From: Neostapfia colusana
Taxonomy: Eukaryota > Streptophyta > Magnoliopsida > Poales > Poaceae
DNA: 64,000 nucleotides
Assembly: GCA_030760725.1 (NCBI GenBank)
Contig: JASWHV010000002.1
Location: 65,713,900-65,777,899 of the forward strand
Reading direction: 5' to 3'
Both the position numbers and the translations under genes were made by a program. Under the pieces are notes generated by a model. The model was given only the letters and a program-made list of their open reading frames with translations. It did not search any database and had not been told where the DNA came from. Positions 10,090 to 22,109 of the stretch are shown piece by piece (within the stretch, counting starts at the first letter, position 1; the number at the start of each line of letters is the position of its first letter).

Positions 10090-12390
10090 ATGAGTGAAGA
10101 CCGTAGTTGGATGTATACCGGTTGGAACAAGACAACTGGTCACTCAAATGAGTGGTATGCCAGGACAGACGACTTTATTGATCGAGTGTTCTCGTTATCT
10201 ACGAGCGATAAAGTTCGTTGTCCATGTGCAAAATGCCGGAATACTAACTTTCTGGACAAAACGACATTGTCATTACACTTGTGCAGAAACGGTTACATGC
10301 CATATTATGAGGTCTAGAGTTTCCACGGCGAGTCTGCTCCTCGAGTCGTTCATGTAGTGGAAGATGATGATTGTCCGGGTGTTGACAGGATTGATGAGAT
10401 GTTACAAGATATACAAACGGAGGATCCGCCTACAAATGAGGCAGACGCATTCTTTAATCTCTTGAAAGCTTCTGAAGAGGTGTTGCATGATCATACTAAA
10501 ATGACTCTCTTACTTTAATGACCAGATTTATGGCAATCAAATCTAAGTATTTCTTCTCTAATAATTGCTACAATGATATGATGAAACTTATCAGCGATGC
10601 TCTTCCACAACCTCATAAACTGCCCAAAGATATGCATCACTCAAAGAAATTACTATCTGGACTGGGTATGAAATATGAAAAAATTGACGTGTGTCCAGAT
10701 AACTGCATGCTATTCTGGAAAGAGCATGACAAAGAGAAGAATTATTTAAAGTGTGGAAAATCGAGGTTTGTCGAAGTTGTCAATGACGATGGTGATAAAG
10801 TAATGACAGAAGTTGCACATAAGCAATTGCATTACTTTCCTGTGACACCTCGGTGGAAAATCTAAGCCGTGAATGTTAAAACGGGAAAGCTCACTGGGTT
10901 GAAGAGTCATGACTATCATATAATAATGGAAAGATTTTTACCTGTTATGTTTCGGGGATATCTGGATGATGCGGTATTGAAGGTGTTAGTTGAGCTCTCA
11001 TTATTCTATAGGCAATTATGTGCCAAAGAAATAACGAAAGACATGATAGAGAAGTTAGAGAAGGAGATACCTGTACTTTTATGTAAGATGGAAAAAATAT
11101 TTCCTCCTGGTTTCTTCAATCCAATGCAGCATCTTCTTATACATCTTCCATTCGAAGCAAAAGTTGGTGGTCTTGTGCAATATAGATGGATGTACCATAT
11201 TGAAAGAGCATTGAGATATTTGAAAACTATGGTTGGCAACAGAGCAAGGGTTGAAGGGTGCATTGCCGAAGCATTTACTCTAAAGGAACTAGATTACTTT
11301 TCTAGTTTCTACTTTGCAGAGGAAAACAATGTCAATACTTCGGCACTGCGATACAATGTATATGACGAACCACCAGTTAGTGATCTCTCAATTTTTGAAT
11401 CGAGGGGAACTACTCTTGGCAGCAGCACGACATACGATTTTACTGAAGGAGAAAGGACTGCTGCTTTACTCTACATGTATGCTAATATCGATGGCATGGA
11501 GAAATATATTATTGTATTTACCAATACAAGAATGCTAATGTCGATCACATATGTTTTGTGTGTACAGTGAGTTCCACAACCAAAACTGGAAACATAAGCA
11601 TCAACCAACGAGAAAGCATGTAGAAACGATGCGACGGGCTGGAATTAATGGAGGGCCTAATTTCTTATCCTGGTTTCGAGCTTATGTATTAGCGAACACC
11701 GACATCCATCAAGATTTACGACAATTATCGTATGGATTAGTGAAAGTTAGAAGTTATGGTCGATATGACGTAAATGGCTTCCGATTCCATACAACTCAAT
11801 TCGAAACTCTTCGTCCTCTCGCAGCAACATCAAGCGGAGTTGTGACGAGAGCAATCGACTCACAAGGGAAAGAAACCAATTACTATGGAATCATTAACAA
11901 AATTCTGGAATTTACTTTCGCTGGCAATAAAGAACTTCGAGTAGTGTTCTTTGATTGTGATTGGTTTGATAACAATCATGGAACTCGAGAAAATCAATTT
12001 GGCATGGTGGAAGTGAATCACAACGAACGCTTACGAGGTTTAGATACATACATTCTTGCACATCAAGTGAAACAAGTGTATTATCTACCTTATCCATGTA
12101 AGAAGCTTAGCACTTGGTGGGTGGTATATAAAGTGAATCCTCGTGAGCGCTTGTATACTCCTGGAGATGATGGTTATCATGATAGTGGAGACACTAAAGA
12201 AGTTTACCAAGACAAAGAGTTGCCAGACTCTTTTATTGTCGAGCTTGGTGCAGGACTCGATAACTTAGTAGGAGACATTGCAGATGTAGAGACATCTACA
12301 ATGCGAAAGCGGAAACGTAAACAGCTCACGACGACAGATCGCGATGTTGATGATCGTGATGTTGATGATCATGATGTTGATGAATTTTGA
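10090..12390 (+). pseudogene. CACTA-1 TNP2-type transposase with catalytic core deleted
   Basis: The domains are in family order but the middle is missing. 10090-10317 is the Transpos_assoc domain (MSEDRSWMYTGW, CPCAKCRN, LCRNGYM). 10518-10865 is the N-terminal edge of Transposase_21 (FFSNNCYNDMMKL, HHSKKLLSGLGMKYEKIDVC, QLHYFPVTPRW). 10869-11520 is DUF4218 (GKLTGLKSHDYHIIMERFLP, FFNPMQHLLIHLPFEAKVGG, RWMYHIERALRYL). 11570-12390 is DUF4216 (WWVVYKVNPRERLY) with an acidic VDDRDVDD tail. DUF4218 begins directly after PRWKI, so the catalytic part, several hundred residues in full-length relatives, has been lost. A TAG also interrupts the usual V-W-x-FHGE block at 10315, frame breaks lie before 10518, and the intron junction near 11500-11567 is unclear. 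The family protein cuts at the CACTA ends; this copy cannot. Confidence 0.92.
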
Positions 12391-12492
12391 AACTGATTAC
12401 GAGTAATGTTCTTTTAAATGAAAGTGACATTAATTATCGCTTACATTACTTTTGAAACTGATTATGAGTAATGTTTTTTTAAACTGATTAGG

Positions 12493-14040
12493 ATGTCATC
12501 AAGCAAGGGTTCAAAGGGTTTGAAGGGGAAGAAGGCGCCGAGTGTGAGGGGTTTCCTCCCCTCGCAGGAGAGAGATGACTACTTCTACGGTTCCACTTAC
12601 AGCGGGAGCAGACGCACTCAGCTGTTAAGTGCGAGTCCAGAGTTGCAGGACAGGGTTGTCAGTTTGCAGCATACAGAGGTAAATTTTTCTACAATGCACA
12701 AAATTATTAAAATCACTTTTTCAATTTAACTTACTTACTTTACCATTGTAGTCTGATTCGGACTATGAGTCCGAGGCCAGAGCTGCACCTTAGGAGACGG
12801 GTACGACAGTGCAGCGTGCCCTCGGGGAGCAAGCCCTCGGGTACCCAGGCCTCTGGCAGCCAGCCCTCCAGCAGCCACCCCCAGGGTACTCTGCCCAGCG
12901 AGCCCGAGGGCACCCAGCCCGAGGACATGTCCGGTGACCAGCCTTCTGGGTTACCAGACGTGATGCCGCAGCGGAGGAGACGTATGAGGAGGAGTAACTT
13001 TGTTGGTCCTCCACCGATTCCTAGAGAGCTGGTAATTATTCATCCGGTTGGAGACAGGTAACACATTAATAAAGTATTCATTTCTATTTGTTCTCAAAGA
13101 CTATGATCTTACTTAATGACTTAACAAACGTCTTTTTAGTTCTTGGGAGGACCTCTCGTACGACGGGCAGAAACACCACAGGAGGGTGAACGGTTGCATC
13201 AGGAACTTAGTGCGTCTGCACTACCCCGGTGCGATCGATGGACGTGCAGCTACGTCGTGGGACGACTACGCGCGCGTTCCTCACCCGGAGAATGACAACC
13301 TACAAGGAGTCGTGTGGGCAGATTTTTGGGTAAGTAACTTTCATAAATATTTGAAGTTTCAATTCTTTATGTTCCTTCAAATATTAATGTGCGTATATGT
13401 CGAACTGTGTTGGCTTCCTACAGCTCAGGTACCGCCTTGAGGACCCGGCTAAGCAGATGGATCACGCCCGCTCCGTGTTCGAAGTGAACGCTCGGAAGCT
13501 TGTTATGCAAATACTTTCGAACGCTCGGAGTCAAGTAGTTAACGACTACTTAAAGCTCCACGACCACGAGGTTGGGTCGTTCAGAGACGCCTCCGACACG
13601 TACTTGACTGAGGAGCAATACGCAGAGTAAGTTGCGTAATCTTTAAATTGTTCACATTAGTTTTGCTAAGTAACATCTAATGAACTACGCATGTGTGCAG
13701 GTTAGTGTCCCTTGGTTACAGGGACGAACTGAAGATTACCGAGCCCTTTGCAGGTATTGGGCTAGCGATGAGTTCATCGCTAAGTCCAAGAAGGCTCGAG
13801 ATGCCAGAGGGAGCTCAGGGAAGCATGGTATGGGCGTCCAAGGTTTTGTGCGAATGGCTAAACGGATGGTAAGTTTCGTGGTAGTTTTTATTATATTCAT
13901 AATGTAGTATTGTTCGTACTAACATATGTTCACAGGAAAAAGAGACCGGCGTGCGACCGAGTGCTACTGCGGTCTATAGGAGAGGTCACACTGACCCTTC
14001 TCAGCCGGAGCAGTGTAGTCAGTACGCAGCGGAGCACCTG
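12493..14040 (+). pseudogene. CACTA-1 Transposase_24-type second gene, 3' truncated
   Basis: This is a multi-exon gene whose likely exons are bounded by GT...AG: 12493-12678, 12752-13057, 13140-13329, 13424-13626, 13706-13868 and 13936-14040. The exons encode a basic start (SSSKGSKGLKGKKAPS), a Ser/Pro/Gln-rich region, then the Transposase_24 core (VWADFWLRYRLEDP, VNARKLVMQILSNARSQVVN, VPWLQGRTEDYRALCRYWAS, DEFIAKSKKARD, GSSGKHGMGVQGF). The family resembles TNPA-like DNA-binding proteins. A frame change is needed inside the second exon: the acidic reading SDSDYESEARAAP runs into TAG near 12794. The acceptor at 13706 (GTTAG before TGTCCC) keeps the frame. The 3' exons seen in CACTA-2 are missing because the element breaks right after 14040. 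Confidence 0.87.
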
Positions 14041-14740
14041 GTAGGTCTGCGGGGAGCGTCATGCTGGTACGGCGCTCGGGGAGCCGTACACTCCTTCAAG
14101 GTTTCAACGCCTCTCGCGATGTCGCTCGATGGTGACGTGACCATCTTCCCTTGCATGGCAACAGTTTAGCTCGACCCTAAGGTCGGCCATGGCCTGTCTG
14201 GCTACGGTCATCGGGCGCGTGGCAGCCGTCCCACGGGCCATCGTCGGTGTATGTGATTGGGCCCGTGAGGGCTCGGCCCACTGCCTTTTTTGGTCAGGCG
14301 TGTTCATGGAAGCGGCGACAAGGTGGTCGATATCGTGTCGCTATTGCTCTACCGCCTCGGGGGTGGAGCCCTCGCCCGAAGGGTTGTGGAGAAGGGCGCG
14401 TGCTGCTGCCAGCATGCTCTCCGGACTTGGATGTGGTGGCACTGTCGCCACAGTCAGGGTAGAGGGCCATCGTGAAGTAGCGTCCGCTGGCGCCGTGGGC
14501 GCTAAGGGCACACCGATCGTCCTGTCGCCGGACTGGCTAGACCCGGGTGCCATGGGCGCCGCAAGCATGACGAACGTCTGGTCACCGGCCCGGCCATACC
14601 AGCCTGCCCTGGAGCTGGAGGTATCCTCGTTGTCTCCCCCTGGAGACGATGAAGAGTGGGGCGAGAAGTCTTGCCGAGAGAGGTGATGTTCATCATGGTC
14701 GCCTAGAGAGCGTGAAAGGCTCCCTAACTGGCGCACCAAA
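14041..14740 (-). pseudogene. Tat-like Gypsy leader and gag start, truncated
   Basis: On the minus strand, just inside the LTR, TTTGGTGCGCCAGTTAGGG (complement of about 14722-14740) is a primer-binding-site-like sequence of the kind seen in plant Tat/Retand Gypsy elements. A Pro/Ala/Ser-rich frame follows (14341-14739), and further down come Gag-like blocks such as DLRVELN and REDGHVTIERHRERR (14104-14307). A frame break separates the two. Everything beyond about 14041 is lost at the join with CACTA-1, so only the beginning of gag remains. The fragment cannot be functional. Confidence 0.7.
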
Positions 14741-16210
14741 TGTCGAAGTGTTGCAACGACACTTCCCCCTGTTTGCTACAGGAGCAGTCCACGGAGGTTC
14801 TTTGATTGGAGGGGCCTGACGTCCCTAGAGCAAACATGCTCGAGAGAGAGAGAGGGTGAACACCGAGATTTATGTGGTTCGGGCCGCCGGAGAGTAAAAC
14901 CCTATGTCCACGGGGGTTATTGTTGTAATGCTTGCGCGTATGTGTGTGTGAGTTTGCAGGGTTGCAAACCCGATGTTGGGTGGACACCCCGGTCCTTTTC
15001 TAGTCCAAGGACCGGGTGGTTACAATGTGGTTCGGGGCCCCACAGGTGGTCCCGAGGCTATCTAAACCCTATACGTAATCTAGGGCTTTTACAACTCTGA
15101 GTAGAGTGGTTTGTGGGAAGTTAAGTCCCGCCACCTGGCGCGCTGAGCGCCTCTGACCATGCGGCAGGTGATGATGAAGACGTCGCCTTGTCGCTGCGTC
15201 TTCTCGCTCTGATGGGTGGCACTGTACCGCTATCATGTCTCGCTGCCTTGTCTTGTCAGCATAATGGCGAATGGGTGGAGGACGGAGGCGTGCACCGTGA
15301 GCCATGCTTCTGGGGAAGGCGTTAGCCTTGAATGCACGGCCTGACAACGCACTTTGTCCTTGACTTCTTTGACTCACAGCCCACGATGCATCATGGGACA
15401 CGTGGCGGCTCCGGAGCCCTCCTCAATGGGGAGGAGGTTCAGATCCCACATACACATGGCAGCTCCGGATCCCACCTCAGCGGGGATGCTTGATCCGGGG
15501 CCAAGGACACTTGTCTGCTCTGGAGCCCTCCTCAGCGGGGAGGAGGTTCTGAGCTCATATAGACGTGGCAGCTCCGGACCTCACCTAAGCGGGGAGGCTT
15601 CGTCCGGGGCCAAGGGCACGTGTCGAATCCGGAGCCCCCCTTTGCGGGGAGGAGGTTCAAAGCCTAAATACACATGGCAGCTCTAGACCTCACCTCAGCG
15701 GGGAGGCTCGGTACAGGGCCAAGGGCACGTGTCGGCTCCGGAGCCCTCCTTGGCAGGGAGGAGGTTCAGAGCCCACATACACGTGGCAGCTCAGGACCTC
15801 ACCTCAGCGGGGAGGCTCGGTCCAGGGCCAACGGCATGTGTCGGATCCGGAGCCCTCCTCAGCGGGGAGGAGGTTTAAAGCCCACATACACATGGCAGCT
15901 CCGGACCTCACCTCAGCGGAGAGGCCTGGTCCGGGGCCAAGAGCACGTGTCGGCTCCGGAGCCCTCCTCAGCAGGTAGGAGGTTCAGAGCCCACATACAC
16001 GTGGCAGCTCCGGACCTCACGTCAGCGGGGAGACTAGGTCCGGGGCAAGGGCCCATGTTGGCTCCAAAGCCTAGGCGCACATGACAGCCCCGGGGCTGAT
16101 CCCGGGGCCAAGGACACGTGGCCTTGCCAGTGCCCGCCTCAGCTGGGAGGTGGGGTTTAGGCTGTCTTCAACCCTCCACGCGGGGGTACCCGGTCTGCAG
16201 GGTACCGGCA
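14741..16210 (-). repeat. Tat-like Gypsy LTR (5' LTR, minus strand)
   Basis: Read on the minus strand this starts TGCCGGTACCC at 16210 and ends CTTCGACA at 14741, immediately before the primer-binding-like site, so it is a 5' LTR of about 1.47 kb. The start and end form a near inverted repeat (TGCCG/CGACA). It contains a 109-bp tandem repeat block and a GA-rich microsatellite near 14839-14850. No second LTR is in the window because the internal part is truncated near 14041. The possible target copy at the outer edge is GAGCT at 16211-16215; its partner is lost. Confidence 0.78.
15400..16075. repeat. 109-bp tandem repeat (minisatellite) inside the LTR
   Basis: The anchor GGAGCCCTCC or a close variant recurs at about 15411, 15520, 15629, 15738, 15847 and 15956, a constant 109-base step, with a decayed further copy near 16062. 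Each unit also repeats ACGTGGCAGCTCCGGACCTC and CGGGGAGG. Because 109 is not a multiple of three, open frames that run through the block are by-products and not genes. Confidence 0.93.
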
Positions 16211-17027
16211 GAGCTAGTTAACTCAAAAGATAATGAATCAAATCAAGGATTCCTAATTTCAGTTTTCATAAAACTTGAGTCTAGAAAAAGACTAAAGTGA
16301 ATGTTACTTTGTATAGAGAGTTACGGAGCCATCACATCTGCTTAATATAACCATCATTTTCTTTGAATTTGATTTAAAGCCTAATATTACTTCTATACAC
16401 TTAGGAACGTTGAAATGCCCAGAATGGTAGGGTTACCTACTCTACTGGACTGTACTAACCAACCCTATCATGATAAATTACACATGACAGATAGGGTTGG
16501 CACAACCTACTGCCGAACATCCATTTAGTGCAATTTTATCAAAAGTTAAGGTAGCTTTGTAGAAAAGGGAATATATTAAAATACTCGGCATCCGTATCAA
16601 TCAATACATATGGTTATCGATTATTACAACTGTTACAATTACCGTGCAAAAGGAAAAGAAAAAAAGAACAACAACATCTCGACACTCCTCTGCAACAACC
16701 TACTGCTAAAATCATGTTGGCCTCTATGCAGTCTCACAAATATATTGAGTATTCTTGGAAGTGCATCTAGGCCCCCTAGTGGATTTTGGTGAGTTGATTG
16801 ACAAAAAGAGGAAAGAACTAACTTTTTTGTTTGTATGAACAGGGAAGTTATCTTGTAACTATATCGGGATATATTATTTGTCAAGACATGCTTCAAAAGT
16901 GGAAGAAATATTTGATATGAGAAAGTTTGTAAAGAATAGCAAGCTAATTTCAGTGTAGAAAAGAGAAACAACTGCACACCACGTATTCACTATGGTTAAG
17001 TCTTGATGTATGAGCGTGGGTGTATCA
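16211..17027. other. Unassigned spacer
   Basis: This is AT-rich DNA between the Tat-like LTR and LTR C. I see no open frame resembling a known protein. The only local structure is a short hairpin-forming pair CAACCCTATC (about 16460) and GATAGGGTTG (about 16491). It may be the original insertion site of the flanking elements or an old decayed repeat. Confidence 0.5.
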
Positions 17028-17684
17028 TGTGACGGACCGAAATTCGTACGTCCAGAATCTCAGAGGGTGGTGCCGCACGATGCGACACCCGACAGCACAC
17101 ATCATAAGGTAACCATAGTATTACATTGAAAACAAACTGAATTTGTACGAAAAGTAGTACAAACCTTCAGTTTACAGCTAATTACAGAGTTTACTACAGC
17201 GGAAGATAATTTATACAACTCACGCCCACCTAACTAGCAAAAGTTGGTTGTCCGGCCCTACGGACGACCCACACTAGCTGCACTCAGCCTCAGCACGGAG
17301 TGTACAGCTCCCACTCAGCCGTAGTCCCCGACGGAGGGTAGACCTCGCCGGTGGACTCGTACTCCGAGTCCGTGGGGTACACCTCACCTGCAAACACTTA
17401 TAGCAGCAACCGTGAGCACGATGGCTCAGCAAGTCTTAACCGACTCTCCTACACATGAAACTCTACATGCAGGTCCTAACAAAGATAGGATGGTAATTTG
17501 CAGCAAAGGACATGCCTACGAGTTCATCCTTAATTCATCTTTTAGCCACAAGTTATCAGTTCATGAATATGAAATTTAGTGAGCATTATTTGGTGGCACA
17601 CATGTAGCAATACAAATTTTTTGAATCAGCAATATTGAATCATAACATTCCATATGTTAACCTACGTCACGATGCAGTGAACAA
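17028..17684 (-). repeat. LTR C, 3'-end part (minus strand), interrupted by Gypsy A
   Basis: On the minus strand this is the terminal part of an LTR related to those of Gypsy A and B. It shares the TGCCGCA...CACC block (complement of 17069-17090), the TGTGCTG block and the TGAGC...GCTCAC block. The outer edge is TGTGACGG at 17028, so the LTR ends in CA on its own strand. No tRNA primer site lies outside it, so this is a 3' or solo LTR. The sequence stops at 17684 and continues without loss at 55895, with AACAA present on both sides of Gypsy A. Confidence 0.87.
17680..17684. repeat. Target-site duplication of Gypsy A (AACAA)
   Basis: AACAA occurs directly before the 5' LTR and again at 55895-55899 directly after the 3' LTR. 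Joining the flanks restores a continuous LTR C sequence (GTGAACAAGCGGTACTCAT), as seen inverted inside the LTRs of Gypsy A itself. Confidence 0.95.
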
Positions 17685-20600
17685 TGTAAGAGTCCCAAAA
17701 CCGTGAATGCAAAGAAACGGATGTTTGAGCGTCATTGTGTTTCGGGTTCGTAAAAATTGGTACTTGTTTAAATTTTTCCACATGTGATAATGCACATGAG
17801 TGTCCCACCACTCTAGCCTAGGAGCAATTGAGTGTGGGGGACAAAGTTAATTTAAAACCATGTGTAATCTCTCATGTGCAAAGGGAGAAATGAAATTCGG
17901 AGTTTGAACCCAAAGTGTTCAACTTAAAGTTCAAATTTGGGCAACAAATAGTAATGCAAACTGTTGTGCTCAAAACCTCATTTGCAGCAGCCAAGCCAGA
18001 AATCAAGTATCATTGTTGAATTCCTTGGGACCAAATTGGTGGGGAGGCAAGTTCTCATGAAGTTTGGAGATTGTTTTGCTACCCATTTCTCAAATGGACT
18101 TTAAATGGCATAGGAATTCAACTACAAATTCAAATGGGGATGAAACTTGCTCTAGTATCCAAATGGAGTTCAGATTGTAGTCCCCACAACTGCATTCGGT
18201 AATTTGCCAACTTGGAGAAAATTTGAGGGAATAAGGGGGACAGTGGGGCCCACAGGTCATAGAGCCAACTAGACTTGCCCCCTAAGTCTCCGTTCCCTGT
18301 TTTCCACGGAAGCAAATAAGTCGGTTCCCGGACACCGCATCAACCAGCGTGCGCCACCGAGGGAAGTGTCACCGCCACCTCACGAGCGAACTCCGGCTTG
18401 TTTTTATTGCCCTTATCGGCTCACGCCAGGAGCTCATCACCTCACAAACCGCCTCACCCTAGCCGCTCGTTCATTATCACGTGTCCCTCGACGAAAACTC
18501 GTCCGCACGTGAGGCAAACTTTACTAAGTGATTCGGACCACCTGCCAAATTTAGGAAGAATGTGGGAGCAACCAAGAGGGATAAGGAGGGGGTCTAAAGG
18601 TGGTACCCACATGTCATTAGAAGGGAGACTTGCAACTGAAGTAATTGAGCTGTCGCTTCTCTGTTCCCACTGAAGCAACCGGCGTAGCCCTGTTCAGACA
18701 CGAACTCGAACAGATCCATTCCCCGGGCGCCACCGAGTGTAACAAACGGCCACGTACCTGTTGATTCACCCGCGCTGGAGAGCAGCTCATGAGCTGTTAT
18801 CGCTCGGCGTGATCCGCTTCCCCAGTGACCGAGCCCCTGTTCGTAGCTTTCCCTCGCACAAGCACTGAAACCCGCCGCTCAGCGCTCTCTCCGCAATACA
18901 ATCGGGGGCTGGTAAACGCAGCCGCACAACGCCTCTCCGAACCACAAAGTGGTACTGAGTGACCACCCTCCATAACCTTGGCACGAAAACGCTCAAGTCT
19001 CAGGCTCACCGACAATGCTCGGGTTGTTCTTCACAGCGGCCGAGTTCTACCACTACTAGGTGCTCACGTGAACAGGGCAACCGAGGAGCTTTCACGCATG
19101 AGCTAGGACACCCATAGGAGCGTAGGAGCTCCCTGCTACTCCTCGCCAAAACTCATCTCAAGTCATTATCTCCCGAGCGAGAATTTGGCGATTTACTCTC
19201 GGCGCATACAAAATAACCCAGGGTGAGAATTCCTCCAAATTCCATCTCAATTCTTGTTTTTAGGCCACCAAATCATGCACACATGCACTACACTGGCTAG
19301 CGGTCAAGTTCCCTTCACAACCCTGCCTAAAAATTGCTTGTACACGAGCTAATTTGACGTTTTCGGAGCTCAAGCATGGCGGCACGTCTCGGGCGTACGG
19401 CGAAATTATAGTAGCCGACCTTCCTGACCTCGGTTGGACTCATGTTGAGCTTCCACGAGTTCCACCGGTGCTTTAAAGGCAAAAACCCGAGATCTTGGCG
19501 GGCTAGGACCACCGGGCGACGGTGCCAAACCTCTCCCGAGGCCGCCGCATGTCGCCGGCACATTTACAGTCCCCTAGCGCCCACACCGAGCCCACAACCA
19601 AGTTCCCCGACCCCAAAAAAACCCCAGGCGGCGAGTCTCTGGCTGGGAGACGGCAGGGAACGTGCGGCCGGCGAGGCGCCACCTCGGTCCGGCGAGGGGA
19701 GCGCGTGCGCAGGAAGAAAAGGTTGGAGGAAGAAGAAGGGTGGGGCTGGACCACCGGTCAGTGAGTGAATTTTAAACTTGGATCGGATGTGGCTCAGGAT
19801 CACGTGTGGCTGTGTGCGAGGTAACCCTGTAGCCCGTGTGTCCTCGAGTTTCATTGGCTGAGATTTAAAACGTGGGCCCAAGTCCTTTTCAATAGCAAAA
19901 CAATTCCAGTTTTAGCTCAAACTTAGGAAATTCATAACTTGGTGTAGGAAACTCCAAATTGGGTGATTCAAACTGGGTTGGATTCATTTTGCAAAGATCT
20001 ATCCAAATGTGAACCCCAATTTGTTTGAAAGTCAATAATAAATTCTGGATAATGCTTTTAAGGTTTTCTGAAAAAGAATTATTGAAGGAGTTTGGTTCAG
20101 CCAAAAATCCTCAAATTTTGCCAGAATATTCTTTACGATACTATTGAACTTTCAACAAAGTTTCAGCTCATTTGGAGTTGATTTGATTAGGAATTTCCAG
20201 AGTACAATCTGCTGTGCTCAAAATCATCCAGAAACTTTTTCAGAAAATGATCTTCCTTTGTAAAATCAGTTCTGGGAAATCCTTAGCTCCAAAAATCATG
20301 GGAAAATTCAGACATGCTCTATGAGCCATACTTTAAATGGTAGTTCACTTGATTGGGCATGAAAATGCACATTACATCAGAATTAATTCCTTGTAGCATA
20401 ATTGCTTATAGAATTATTCTGAAGGAACTACTCAATAAAAAGTCCTGAATTTCGGACCAAATTACTTTCATGTGACCAGGAACTCACATGTAATGTTTCA
20501 GATCAAATTGTGCTTTAGATCTACCTGTTCTTGTTCTCCATGCTTATGTATGTGAGCAACACATAGAGAATTATGGTGGGAATTATGGGAGACACAATTG

Positions 20601-21094
20601 CCACCCACAATAGTTGCAATTTGGCAAACTAAGTCTCTATGTAGTGTATGACTTCATGTAAAAATTTCTAAGTCATTGGAGATCAGGACCTTTGGTTCCT
20701 TTCAAACCATTTCAACTCATGTCACATGTCCATTAGGAACCATAGAACATGTTAATGGAAATCCTTATGAACATGTGGTTTTTCCTCTAATTCCTCTGCA
20801 CAACAGGGACAAGAACTTCATTCTTAGTACTCCCACACAGTTCCCTGTTATTAACGAGTCGAGTCTTTATTTCTTTAAATTGCATTATAAGAACATGTGC
20901 ATATACATATTAATAGAACTTATGACGGAGACAATCAATGTAGAAGATCGACGGAGTGATTCCATTGAAGTAGATCAGTTGATCAGGCCTCAAGGGAGAC
21001 AAGACTCTAACAGAAATATACTATTAGACCCTGCAAAACAGGCAAGCCCGGTTTGCATTTAACTGGCACTAAGTTCTTACTTTGTATACACTAC
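17685..21094 (+). repeat. Gypsy A 5' LTR, left part
   Basis: This aligns along its length with 51091 to about 54491 in the 3' LTR with scattered substitutions and small indels. It has AT-rich flanks around a GC-rich core (about 18300-19800) and a CCAAT/TATA-like stretch near 19852-19875 (CATTGGCTGAGATTTAAAA). Open frames here are not conserved as proteins between the two LTRs. It is broken at 21094 by CACTA-B. Confidence 0.93.
21092..21094. repeat. Target-site duplication of CACTA-B (TAC)
   Basis: TAC precedes the left CACTA terminus and recurs at 47004-47006 after the right terminus. The uninterrupted 3' LTR of Gypsy A has a single ACTAC at the same place (about 54482-54486), which proves the empty site. 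Confidence 0.95.
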
Positions 21095-21625
21095 CACTGC
21101 TACAATAAGCTTCATCACAGGTGGCTCCAAACGTATTATCACATGCGGTTTCCAAAATCGCCTGAAACGAAGAGCCTGTGATAATCTACAATTTCACAGG
21201 CGGAAAGTAATACCGCTTGTGGAATAGATTTATCACAGGCGGTCCTTTATCTAGGCCTAACCGCTTGTGAAGACACATTATCACAGGCGGTTAGTAATGT
21301 ATGTTTTACCGCCTGTGATATCTATATTAGCATAGGCGGTCCTCTAACTACTAATAGCCGCCTGTGAGGACACTTTTATCACATGCGGTTAGTAACGTAA
21401 GATTTACCGCCTGTGATATCTATATTAGCACAGGCGGTCCTCTAACTACTACTAGCCGCCTGTGAAGACACTTTATCACAGGTGGTTTGTACCGTAAGTG
21501 TAACCACCTATGTAATCCTTTTATCACAGGGGGTTCTTTACCTATGATTAGCCGCCCGTGATAATATAATTTCACAGGCAGGTCTAGCCGTAGGTAAAGA
21601 ACCGCCTGTGATTAAGTATACCCTA
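21095..21625 (+). repeat. CACTA-B left subterminal repeats
   Basis: Over a dozen AGGCGGT or ACCGCCTGTGA motifs occur here in alternating orientation about every 25-45 bases, starting about 20 bases inside the terminus. The right end (46620-47003) has the same motif. In En/Spm such motifs are bound by the TNPA-type protein to bring the ends together. Confidence 0.92.
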
Positions 21626-22109
21626 TGCAGTAGTACCTGCTGTTATTTCTAATTTCCAGGTCAATTTCACTAAAACAATTTAATCACAGAACCCATCTCA
21701 TAGTTTACGCTAAAACAATATAATCACATAAGTCAATTTACTAAAACAATGTACATGTTATATAGAAGTGATCTCATAGTTTGTTACAACAACAGTCATC
21801 ATAGTTTACAAGTTTCACTAAAAGATGTTTCTATTGTCATACTGGCAAAGTTCTGGCACATCAGCTACTCCACCATCATTGTCGAAGTACAGCCCTCTTC
21901 GGTGGAAGATTTTGCGACGCATGAATTGACACAACTCACTGGCAATCTTGTCGGCTCCTCCATCAGGAATACTTCTACAAACCGGCCATTCTTGGTAAAC
22001 ATTATTCGCGTGCTGCAATGAAATATATAACAACTCATGAGTAGAACAGTAGTAATAATTCTATGAAGTAACAAGCTTAACAGTTTTTTTTTGTAATGGC
22101 TATACAGAT

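Larger units (their letters stand above)
7973..14046 (+). mobile_element. CACTA-1: defective CACTA (En/Spm) transposon, right end missing
   Basis: The left end is CACTATAGGAAATAGGGC at 7973, followed by a subterminal motif array, a leader, a TNP2-type transposase gene (10090-12390) and a Transposase_24-type gene (12493-14040). It sits in Copia-2, with the candidate 3-bp target copy AAC at 7970-7972; the partner cannot be checked because the right end is gone. Similarity to CACTA-2, compared on the opposite strand, continues to the end of an exon at 14040 and stops a few bases later, where a Tat-like Gypsy fragment begins. The element is therefore truncated and is immobile by itself. Confidence 0.9.

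Noticed and set aside
14839..14850. GA microsatellite as a promoter GAGA element
   Set aside because: A short GAGAGAGA run inside an LTR, without supporting context; kept only as a note in the LTR entry.
15354..16084. Repetitive plus-strand protein-like readings
   Set aside because: They are translations of the 109-bp tandem repeat; the step is not a multiple of three, so units are read in changing frames.
16211..17027. Possible host gene or MITE in the spacer
   Set aside because: No open frame with recognisable protein, no terminal inverted repeat with a target duplication found; only a 10-base hairpin pair.
21095..21625. CRISPR-like regularly spaced short repeats
   Set aside because: Motifs alternate in orientation, have variable spacing, lie at a CACTA terminus and match its other end; this is a subterminal transposase-binding array in a plant genome.
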